A stretch of 64,000 nt of DNA from Impatiens glandulifera (lineage: Eukaryota; Streptophyta; Magnoliopsida; Ericales; Balsaminaceae), in contig NC_061870.1 in assembly GCF_907164915.1 (NCBI RefSeq), forward strand, positions 4,492,273-4,556,272. Direction: 5' to 3'. Each line of letters starts with the position of its first letter. Position 1 is the stretch's first letter. The position numbers and the translations under genes were made by a program. Below the pieces are notes generated by a model. The model ran no database searches, was not told the DNA's origin, and saw only the letters and a list, made by a program, of their open reading frames with translations. Below, one piece after another: positions 55,358 to 64,000 of this stretch.

Positions 55358-57398
55358 TGTTGGGTCAAATTATTTTGACAGAGTGTTGAAATAATTTAAC
55401 CACTGAGATTTTGATGATGAAATGACTTATGATTTTTGATGCAGGTGTATTGAAACAATATTTCATAAGACTTGGCTCTAATGAGGGTCAATAGACCGGT
55501 TTTGGCATTCGATGCATAGAATTAGACGTATAGTCTAACTCATTGGAGTTAGATGTGTAGTCTAATGAATGTATAAAATTAGACGTAAGTCTAATATACA
55601 CGGAATTAGACGTAAGTCTAATGTATTCGAAATTAAACGTACAGTCTAACTCAGCGGAGTTAGACGTGTAGTCTAATAGACTTGTAATTAGACGGATGGT
55701 CTAATAAATATTCGGAATTAGACGTGTAGTCTAATTAGTGAAAGTTAGACGTAAGTCTAACTCCTTCAAACAAGTCTGAGGTAGAACCGGAATTAGACGT
55801 GTAGTCTAACTCAGTGGAGTTAGACGTACAGTCTAATGGTTATTGGATAATTAGACGTGTAGTCTAATTAGTGAAAGTTAGACGTGAGTCTAACTCCTTC
55901 AGACAAGTTTGAGGTAGAACCAGAATTAGACGTGTAGTCTAACTCAGTAGAGTTAGACGTGTAGTCTAACTCAGTAGAGTTAGACGTACAGTCTAATGGT
56001 TATTGGATAATTAGACGTGTAGTCTAATTAGTGAAAGTTAGACGTAAGTCTAACTCCTTCAGACAAGTCTGAGGTAAAACCGAAATTAGACGTGTAGTCT
56101 AACTCAGTGAAGTTAGACGTACAGTCTAATTGTTATTAGATAATTAGACGTGTAGTCTAATTAGTGAAAGTTAGACGTGAGTCTAACTTCTTCAGACAAG
56201 TCTGAGGTAGAATCGGAATTAGACGTGCAGTCTAACTCAGTGGAGTTAGACGTGCAGTCTAATGGTTATTGTAATTAGACGTGTAGTCTAATTAGTGAAA
56301 GTTAGACGTGAGTCTAACTTCTTCAGACAAGTCTGAGGTAGAATCGAAATTAGACGTGCAGTCTAACTCAGTGGAGTTAGACGTGCAGTCTAATGGTTAT
56401 TGTAATTAGACGTGAGTCTAATTCTATTAGACTAGGAGGTCTAATAGACATTATTACTAGAAGGAGATGTTTGATTTCATTAGACTGATTTTACAATCCG
56501 TCTAACTGAAATACGTCTAATGCTCAGCTTAATAAGTTTGCTTGAAACTAGCATTTCACCTACCCACGTGTTATAGCTGTACCCTACTCCTGCTCCACTT
56601 TCTAGTGAAGATTAGTACAACAGTTATATGTAACCAACCAAGGAATTCCATGTAAGAGAATTTTCCTCACATTACTTGTTTTGCAGGTACATCCCTGATG
56701 GAATATTCGGCGCACTACTAGTGATGTACGACCACGATCCTTGTGCTCAGAACCTGCTGTGTACAATGGAGGCTTTCCAATAGAAGAGTGCCACCTATCA
56801 TTCTAAAAGATTCGACCGTTAGCTCCTGCTCAGTATTTAACAAATCTAAAGGACAACGGACAATCTGTCTTACGAACAACCTTAACAAGAAGAACTGAAA
56901 ACCTTACGAACTTGCCGATCTTGAGAGAATTCAAGCATTTGAATATTCATACTTTGAAGCTACTTTCTGATTGTACTGTGTGTGAATCAAGAGAGAACTA
57001 GAATCAAAACACCTTTAGCTGAGTGATATTCTTCATCTTGTAATTGAACAGAAAGTGTTCTGTTCAATAGTGAACTAAGTGTGTGTAAACTGTATTTGAT
57101 TAGAATCATATTATAGTGAATCCTTCCGGTGGTTGGAAGAAGGGGTGAAGTAGGAGAGTTTCTTCGAACATCCATAAACAAACTGATGTGTTCTTTCTAT
57201 TCTGTCATCTTTTCATATTTCATCTTGTGCTTCAAACCCAAGTAAACAATTCCGCCTTGAATCTGTTTCAAGTGTTTACAAGTGTTTGCGTAGAATAGAA
57301 AGCGAATTAAATCCTTAACAGGATTTCTTTCAAACTGTTTTTCATAAGCCTTTATCCTTAGGCAGACCCCTTCTCTATCGATAAAGCCGATCCTATCA
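55358..57398 (+). mobile_element. 3' LTR of E3
   Basis: Copy of 34135-36148, with the palindrome array at about 55510-56450 (one extra half-unit near 55940-55990) and the conserved block at 57144-57180. Followed by TSD CCATG. Confidence 0.93.
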
Positions 57399-57580
57399 CC
57401 ATGGGATTTACTTTCTTTGCTGGTTCTCTTTAATCAACATATTGTCATCATGTAATTTGATGAATTTAAACAACTCACGAGTTTTTGAAGTTTAAAGAAT
57501 ACATCATCAACATTTCAACATCTCGATCGTCTTCAACCTCAAGTTGTTCAAGCATTTTCCATCTTGAGTTTGAGGAGTGG

Positions 57581-57849
57581 TGTTATAATATAATATATCT
57601 ATAATATATTATCACAATATGATAAATTGTGATAATATCAATATTATATTATATTATTATATTAGTTTCCTTATAAGTTTCTGTAAGATATTATCATAAT
57701 ATGATAAATTGTGATAATATTAATATTATATTATATTAGTTTCTTTATAAGTTTAATCTAATGTCTATATATTAGACATAACCTATGTAACTCAAAAACA
57801 TCATTCAATATCATTATAATACAATCTCCTTTCTCTCTTTAGTTTATCA
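57581..57849 (+). mobile_element. 3' LTR of E4
   Basis: TGTTATAATATAATATATCT ... TTTATCA, preceded by the purine tract TTGAGGAGTGG and followed by the TSD ACTCT. The repeated inverted segment TATTATCA(C/T)AATATGATAA recurs twice. Confidence 0.85.
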
Positions 57850-57854
57850 ACTCT

Positions 57855-58696
57855 TGAACGGATTCAAGTGCAGAACAACTTGCTAGATTTGAAGCGTCAG
57901 AAAAACGAATGCAAGGAGCGGAAAGTAAATAACACACGGAGTTTTATGGATGTTCGAAGATAAAACTCCCACCACACCTCTTCTTCTGTTTCCAGAAGGT
58001 TTTTCACTAGAAGACTTTGATTAATATAGAACACTACATAAATCCGGTTAGATACACAAGACTTAACAGTTTTCTATTTCTGAACTCATAATTAACTCTC
58101 TGTTGAACAGAACAACCTCTATTCAACTTACAATATTGAGATTTCACATATAAAGGATGGTAGATTGATTACAGAATGATCACAGAGAAAGTAAGCAATT
58201 CGCGCTTGAGTTGGAGAGTAAGAGAATTCAAGAAACGAGAGATTCGCCGCTGTTCTTGGATCACCTTTTATACTAAAGACTCCGCAATGGTCGAATCTTC
58301 TTCTTTGATACGTGTCAGCTATCCGTTGGATGTACGCCAGGTGTACAAGAAGGTACACAAGAATATATTCGTTAGATCGTGGCGTACCGGATTGTACTGG
58401 AGAATATTCACTGGAACTTGACGTACGGAAAGGTATAAAACAGACTAGAGGAATATTGAGTACGTGGCACTTGAGCGGTTACAACTTGATAAGTAGACTA
58501 GGCAGACGACTGATAACAGACGCTACTTATGAGATGAGCAGAAGGGCAGACGTTTCTTCAGACGACTTCTGAAGCAAGGCGTTTAGTTGTGCACTTCTTC
58601 AGAGTATAAGTCTAATAAAGTCAGACAACGTCTGCTCACGCACTACTTCAAACTAACACGCCTGATGTAGTTCAGACTTCGTCTACTCACGCACAC
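57855..58696 (-). mobile_element. 3' LTR of E5, piece 2
   Basis: Continues from TGAAC after the E4 insertion and matches 62413-63200 of the 5' LTR. It contains the block complement at 57946-57962, a TATA box (minus strand AGTATAAAAGG, 58264-58274) and the beginning of the 51-bp array. Ended by the solo LTR E6. Confidence 0.85.
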
Positions 58697-60667
58697 TGTT
58701 GGGTCAAACTATTTTGACTAACAATATTTTGATGATGAAATTGTGTAAAACTTAAATAAGAATGAAACAACTATTGGGTCTAATTGTTTTTGTGTAGGTG
58801 CATAAAAATATGCTAAGTTAGACTTGTTTTGATTCAAGTCTATTAGACGTGTTAGTAGTTAGACGTGTAGTCTAACAAATACGCAATTAGACGTGTAGTC
58901 TAACAGATACGTAGTTAGACGTGCAATCTAACAGAAACGTAGTTAGACGTTCAGTCTAACAAATACGTAGTTAGACGTGCAGTCTAACGGATACGTAGTT
59001 AGACGTGCAGTCTAACAGAAACGTAGTTAGACGTGTAATCTAACAGATACGTATTTAGACGTATACTCTAACGGATACGTAGTTAGACGTGCAGTCTAAT
59101 AGAAACATAGTTAAATGGGCAGTCTAATAGATACGTAGTTAGACGTGCAGTCTAACGGATACGTAGTTGACGGGCAGTCTAACGGATACGTAGTTAGACG
59201 GGCAGCCTAATAGATACGTAGTTAGACGGGCAGCCTAATAGATACGTAGTTAGACGTGTAGTCTAACAGATATGTAGTTAAACGTGTAGTCTAACAGAAA
59301 CATAGTTAGACGGGAAGTCTAACAGATACGTAGTTAGACGTGCAGTCTAACAAATACGTAGTTAGACGTACAGTCTAACAGATGAAAGTTAGACGTTTGT
59401 GTCTAACTCTATCAAACTATTCTGAAGTGAAATGTAGTTAGACGTGCAATCTAACGGATATGTATTTAGATGTGCAGTCTAACAGATACGTAGTTAGACG
59501 TGCAGTCTAACATATACTTAGTTAGACATGTAGTCTAACAATTATGTAGTTAGACGTGCAGTCTAACAAATACGTAGTTAGACGTGCAGTCTAATAGATA
59601 CGTAGTTAGACGTGTAGTCTAACAGATGAAAGTTAGACGTTGACGTCTAACTCTTTCAAACTAGTCTGAAGTGAAACATAGTTAGACGTGTCGTCTAACT
59701 CCATTAGACTTGGTGGTGTAATGGATCTTGTAGTTAGACGTGCCGTCTAACTCCATTAGACCATGTAGTCTAATGGATCCAACTATTAGACATAAGGCGT
59801 CTAACTTCCTTGGACTTGGCAGTCTAATGGAGCACGTCTAATGCCTTGCTTCAGCAGTTGCTTGAAGTTAGCATCCGTCTACCCACGATCAACTAGTTGT
59901 ACGCTACTCCTGCTCTACTCATCCGTGTAGATCAGTACGACAACTAGTTGCATCCATTGAATGAACTCCACGTAAGTAAATATTCTTTCCAATACTTGTT
60001 CCTTGCAGGACAAATCTAGAAGAATATCTGGCGCACTACCAGATTGGTACGGCCACGATCTTTGTACATAGAGTCTGATGTACTCGTGTACTATGGAGGC
60101 TTTCCAATGAGTGTTTGTCACGTTTCAAAGAAGAAGATTCGATCGTTGGTACCTGTCTTCTATTTAAAGATCCTCAAGGATAACAGACGAACTGCCGATC
60201 ACATACACGCTATCATACGAATTGTTTACTTGCTGATTTTGTACTTCATCCTCTAGAGAAAGATAGAATCAAAACATTGTCTAGCTAAGTGATACTATTA
60301 AACATTCTGTAAGTTGAACAAAGTCTGTTCTGTTCAACAGTTAGCTAGCAAGAAAACTGTATTTGATTCAAAGAAAGTATAGTGAATCCTTCCGGTGGTT
60401 GGAAGAAGGGTTGATGTAGGAGAGTTTGCTCTGAACATCCATAAACAACCTGCTGTGTCTTTTACATACTGTCTTCTCTTTTCAAACTAGTTCTTAGCTT
60501 CAAACCTGAGCAATCGTTTATGCACTTGAATCGCTTCAAGAGTTTGCAAAGGTTTGTGAAAAATAGAAAGTGATATTAATCCTTAATAGTATTTCTATCA
60601 AACCGTTTTTTAGAAGTTGTCATCAATAGTCAAACCCTCATCTCTATTGGTGTCAACGATCCTTTCA
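58697..60667 (+). mobile_element. E6: solo LTR (1,971 bp)
   Basis: TGTTGGGTCAAACTATTTTG ... ACGATCCTTTCA, flanked on both sides by the TSD CACAC (58692-58696, 60668-60672). Related to the E3 LTR at both ends but with a different internal array. TATA-like CTATTTAAAG near 60162; conserved block at 60410-60447. A solo LTR arises by recombination between two LTRs, so a full element once lay here. Confidence 0.92.
58850..59650 (+). repeat. 28-bp palindrome array in E6
   Basis: About 27 copies of AGTTAGACGTGCAGTCTAAC plus a GGATACGT-type spacer. The core TTAGACGTnnAGTCTAA is the same as in E3, though the spacer and period differ. Confidence 0.92.
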
Positions 60668-60672
60668 CACAC

Positions 60673-61040
60673 TTCAGACAAACACGTCTGATGTAGTTCA
60701 GACTTCGTCTGCTCGCGCACTACTTCAGACTAGCACTTCTGATGTAGTTCATACTTTCTCTACTCGCGCACTACATCAGACTAGCACGTCTGATGTAGTT
60801 CAGACTTCGTATGCTCACACACTACTTCAGACTAACACGTCTGATGTAGTTCAGACTTTGTCTACTCGTGCACTACTTCAGACTAACACGTCTGATGTAG
60901 TTCAGACTTCATCTGTTTATGCTTGCTTCAGACCACGTCTGAAGACATACGTCTTTTGAGTTGTACCTGCGCAAAAACAATTTTCACAACTTAGTTTTGT
61001 TCAGACCAAATCATTAAAACTATGTCGTACTTATTTTTCA
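60673..61040 (-). mobile_element. 3' LTR of E5, piece 3
   Basis: Continues the 51-bp array (ACTTCAGAC...CACGTCTGATGTAGTTCAGA) and ends GACATAGTTTTAATGATTTG on the minus strand, the U3 region also present near 11600 in E7. Around 61040 it passes straight into gag, so the first bases of the LTR are missing. Confidence 0.8.
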
Positions 61041-62232
61041 AACTCATCTCATGAAAGAGTCTGACAACTTATTGTATTCAATGACCATGTCAATTTGTGC
61101 AACAGTTAAATACCTTAGATTCATCTCTTGTGAATTCTTCTAAGGAGAAGTCAAATACCTTAGATTCATCATCTTCCATGAAGCATGTGACGACTTCACC
61201 ATCACTATTGTTTGATGATGAGTCGTCCGAATCGCTTTCGGCCCATTTCCATTACTTTCAGCAGCCATAAGAGCCTTCTGCTCCTTCTCGTTCTTCTTAT
61301 CATCCTTTTTTCTGTAATTCCGCTTCGACTTTCTGCATTCAGCCTTGAAATGTCCTAGTTTATCACAGTTAAAACACTTCAAGTTAGCTTGTAATCACTA
61401 TTATTTTTGAAGAGCTTGAGTTATATTGAGTCTTCTTCATTAATCTTCTGAATTTCTTCACGAAGAGAGTCATGACATCGATGCTAATCTCCTCAGTAGT
61501 CTTTACAGTAGTGGAAGTAGGTGGCTCCTCAGCAGTCACCAACGCATTGGTTGAGATGGATAATGTGGATAGCTCATCTTCGTTCATAGAGTTTATCTCA
61601 AACTCATAGGCCTTCAGATGGGCGAATAGATGATGCAATTCCAACTTGTTGAGGTCTTTCGATTCCCTCATGGTCATTGTCTTTATATCTCATTCTTTGG
61701 GCAGAACATGTATAACTTTGATTACAACTTCTCTATTGTTGTATGTCTTACCCAAATTGGAGAGATCAACGATAATCTTACTGAATCTTTCATAAAATTC
61801 GGTCATTTTCTTTATTGGACGCATCTTGATGCTGTCGAATTACTGTGTGACAACCATGAGTTTGTTTTCTTTTGTTTGCTCATTGCCCTCACTCAACTGA
61901 GTCAACCTCTCCCAAATTTCTTTGGTAGTTGAGCATGTGGTGATCTTGCTGAATATATTATCGCCTAGTGTCTTATAGAGAATGTCTTTTGCCATATTAT
62001 CGAGGTTGTTCTTCCTTTTATCTTTAGTGATCCACTCAAACCTCAGTTTCTCCTTCATCATAGGAGTGCTATCGGGGTTAGTTGTGGAGTTGGCCTTCAT
62101 TATCTTTATTGGGCCATCGGTGATGACATACCATATGTCATCATCCAGGGCATCCAAATGAGCTTGCATTCTTAACTTTCAGTAATCATAGTTTTCCTTC
62201 AAGAAAATTGGGATCTTGTTGATAATAGACAT
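61040..62232 (-). pseudogene. gag of E5
   Basis: ATG at 62232. Blocks: LRMQAHLDALDDDIWYVITD, EIWERLTQLSEGNEQTKENK, TMTMRESKDLNKLELHHLFA, EISIDVMTLFVKKF, zinc knuckle CFNCDKLGHFKAEC (intact CX2CX4HX4C, about 61335-61380), then an acidic FDFS segment. Several stops and frame changes. The sequence runs into LTR DNA before the gag terminus; no pol. Confidence 0.88.
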
Positions 62233-62270
62233 GATTCAAGAATCTGATGAAGCTTGAGAATAGAAAACTT

Positions 62271-62283
62271 GACTTTGATACCA
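62271..62283 (-). promoter_or_regulatory. Primer binding site of E5
   Basis: Minus strand TGGTATCAAAGTC, two bases from the LTR; two differences from the usual TGGTATCAGAGC. Confidence 0.8.
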
Positions 62284-62285
62284 CT

Positions 62286-64000
62286 TGTTAGGATCAGTGT
62301 CAACTATAGAGAGGTGTTCTAAATATAGTTAACAACTTTCAACTTTCAATTCGATGTTATTCTTGTGAGGGATTACAGTATGTTTCTATTCTTCACAAAT
62401 CTTCACAAGCTCTTGAACGAATTCAAGTGCGGAACAACTTGCTAGATTTAAAGCTTCAGAAAAACGAATGCAAGGAGCGAAAAGTAAATAACACACGGAG
62501 TTTTATGGATCTTCGGAGATAAAACTGCTACGTCACTCTTCTTCTGTTTCCAGAAGGTTTTTCACTAAAAGACTTTGATTAATATAGAAAACTACACAAA
62601 TCCGGTCATATACACAAGACTTAATAGTTGTTTGTTTTTGAACTCCTAGTAACTCTCTATTGAACAATACAATCTTTGTTTAACTTACAATACTGAGATT
62701 TCACACATAAAGGACAATAGATTGTTTACAAAATGATCAAAGAGAAAGTAAGCAATTCGCGCTTGAGATAGAGAGTTAGAGAATTCGAGAACTAAGAGAT
62801 TCGTTGTTGTCCTTGGATCACCTTTTATACCAAAGACTCGACAACGGTCAATTCTTATTCTTTGATACGTGTTAGTTATGCGTTGGATGTACGCTAGGTG
62901 TACAGGAAGGTATACAAGAATATATTTGTTGGATTGTATCATACCGAATTGTACTAGAAAATATTCGCTGGAACATGATGTACGAGAAGGTACAAAACAG
63001 GCTGGAAGACTATTGAATACGTGGCACTTGAGCGGTTACAACTTGATAAGTAGAATGGACAAACAACTGATAACAGACACTTCTTATGAGTTGAGAAAAA
63101 GGACAAACACTTCTTCATACGGCTGCTGAAACAAGGCGTCTGCTTGCGCACTTCTTCAGACTATAAGTCTGATGAAGTCAGACGACGTCTACTCGTGCAC
63201 TACTTATAACTAACACGTCTAATGTAGTTTAGAATTCGTCTGCTCGCGCTCTACTTCAGACTAACACATCTGATGTAGTTCAGACTTTGTCTTCTCGCGC
63301 ACTATTTAGACTAACATTTCTGAGACTTCGTATGCTCGCGCACTACTTCAGACTAACACATCTGATGTAGTTCAAACTTCGTCTGCTCGTGCACTATTTC
63401 AGACTAGCACGTCTGATGTAGTTCAGACTTCGTCTACACGTGCACTACTTCAGACTAACACGTCTGATGTAGTTTAGACTTCGTCTGCTCGCGCACTACT
63501 TCAGACTAACACGCCTGATGTAGTTTAGACTTCGTCTGCTCGTGCACTACTTCAGACTATCACATCTAATGTAGTTCAGACTTCGTCTGCTCGCGCACTA
63601 CTTTAGACTAACACGTCTGATGTAGTTCAGAATTCGTCTGCTCGCGCACTACTTCAAACTAACACGTCTAATGTAGTTCAAACTTCGTCTACTTGCGCAC
63701 TACTTCAGACTAGCACGTCTGATGTAGTTCAAATTTCGTCTGCTCGCGCATTACTTCAGACTAACACGTTTGATGTAGTTCAGACTCCGTCTGCTCGTGT
63801 ACTACTTCAGACTAACACATCTGATGTAATTCAGACTTCGTCTACTCGCGTATTACTTTAGACTAGCATGTCTGATGTAGTTCAAACTTCGTCTGCTCGC
63901 GCACTACTTCAAACTAACACGTCTGATGTAGTTCAGACTTTGTTTGCTTGTGCTTGCTTTAGACCACGTCTGAAGACACACGTCTTTTGAGATGTACCTA
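62286..64000 (-). mobile_element. 5' LTR of E5, cut by the window edge
   Basis: Starts TGTTAGGATCAGTGTCAACT. Block complement at 62503-62537, TATA box (minus strand GGTATAAAAGG, about 62819-62829), then the 51-bp array. By comparison with E7, about 150-200 bp lie beyond the window. Confidence 0.88.
63130..63960 (-). repeat. 51-bp tandem array in the E5 LTR
   Basis: About 16 copies of CTACTTCAGACTAACACGTC then TGATGTAGTTCAGACTTCGT then CTGCTCGCGCA. Mutations are scattered and no two copies are the same. A shorter run is at 58580-58696 and 60668-60960. Confidence 0.92.

Larger units (their letters stand above)
34135..57398 (+). mobile_element. E3: copia element with gag and an accessory ORF but no pol, split by E2
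   Basis: LTRs 34135-36148 and 55358-57398 (about 2.0 kb), TSD CCATG at 34130-34134 and 57399-57403. Without E2 it is about 10.6 kb. Order: LTR, PBS, gag, 1-kb spacer, TATA box, accessory ORF C, polypurine tract, LTR. There is no protease, integrase, RT or RNase H: the sequence goes from the gag terminus (37989) to non-coding DNA. It must use enzymes from another element. LTRs differ by a few percent in the stretch I compared. Confidence 0.9.
33359..57849 (+). mobile_element. E4: short non-coding copia-type element, split by E3
   Basis: LTRs at 33359-33634 and 57581-57849, PBS at 33635-33646, purine tract before the right LTR. Without E3 it is about 1.22 kb with an internal region of about 660 bp and no gag or pol. 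TSD GCTCT at 33354-33358 and ACTCT at 57850-57854 (one change), in the E5 LTR. Size and lack of coding sequence resemble TRIM or small LARD elements. The internal region has a hairpin after the PBS and two related copies of an ACCCAACATT...CCCATGGGA segment (33980-34010 and, across E3, 34115-34134/57404). Confidence 0.85.
33229..64000 (-). mobile_element. E5: copia deletion derivative hosting the nest (continues past the right edge)
   Basis: Minus-strand element of the E7 family. Its 5' LTR starts at 62286 and leaves the window. gag occupies 62232 down to about 61040 and is joined directly to the 3' LTR, so pol and the start of the 3' LTR are deleted. The 3' LTR is in three pieces because E4 and the solo LTR E6 are inserted in it; its outer end is TGTTAGG at 33229. 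The TSD cannot be tested because the other flank is outside. Confidence 0.75.

Overview
The window is plant nuclear DNA, very probably from a eudicot. It holds one intact intron-containing host gene (23570-27880, seven exons with GT-AG introns) in a landscape of nested LTR retrotransposons with smaller hAT, SINE and Ty3/gypsy remnants. The main retrotransposons are Ty1/copia with tRNA-iMet-type primer binding sites and a gag like that of the Sirevirus/SIRE lineage. From memory, proteins of the accessory family described below are predicted in large numbers in the Gesneriaceae plant Dorcoceras hygrometricum, so Lamiales is a reasonable guess, but the sequence alone does not prove it. I name the elements E1-E9.

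Layout. 1-8539 (+): 3' half of a copia element (E1): end of pol, three accessory ORFs (A, B, C), repeated polypurine tracts and the 3' LTR. 8540-11494: AT-rich old repeats, including gypsy-like LTR DNA, a 'taggaccgag' minisatellite and a possible CACTA subterminal region. 11495-15388 (+): E7, an LTR plus decayed gag and a foreign LTR tail. 15395-20365 (+): E8, an older copia interrupted by a SINE (itself carrying a hAT element) and by a hAT MITE. 20401-21540: small copia LTR and pol tail, local duplications and a second SINE-like unit. 23570-27880 (+): host gene of the Nopp140/SRP40 family with an N-terminal LisH motif. 29329-31785 (-): E9, gag plus LTR. 32540-33215 (-): dead gypsy integrase.

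From 33229 to the right edge there is a four-level nest whose boundaries can be read from target-site duplications (TSDs). E5 (minus strand, starts 33229, runs off the window) contains E4 (33359-57849, TSD GCTCT/ACTCT) and a solo LTR E6 (58697-60667, TSD CACAC). E4, a 1.2-kb non-coding copia-type element, contains E3 (34135-57398, TSD CCATG). E3 contains E2 (40195-52883, minus strand, TSD TAACC).

The most interesting content is the accessory gene set. E1 and E2 carry, downstream of pol and in the same order, three ORFs (A, B, C) that share one N-terminal domain, so they are paralogues inside one element. E3 has gag and one such ORF (C type) but no pol. All seven copies have a TATA box 60-125 bp upstream of the ATG and a TC-rich leader, as if each were an independently transcribed gene rather than part of the genomic RNA. 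They have no signal peptide or membrane segment, so they are not envelope genes in any obvious sense. Several LTR families also carry dense arrays of short ACGT-centred palindromes (TTAGACGTnnAGTCTAA), and most share a block ending in GAACATCCATAAA.
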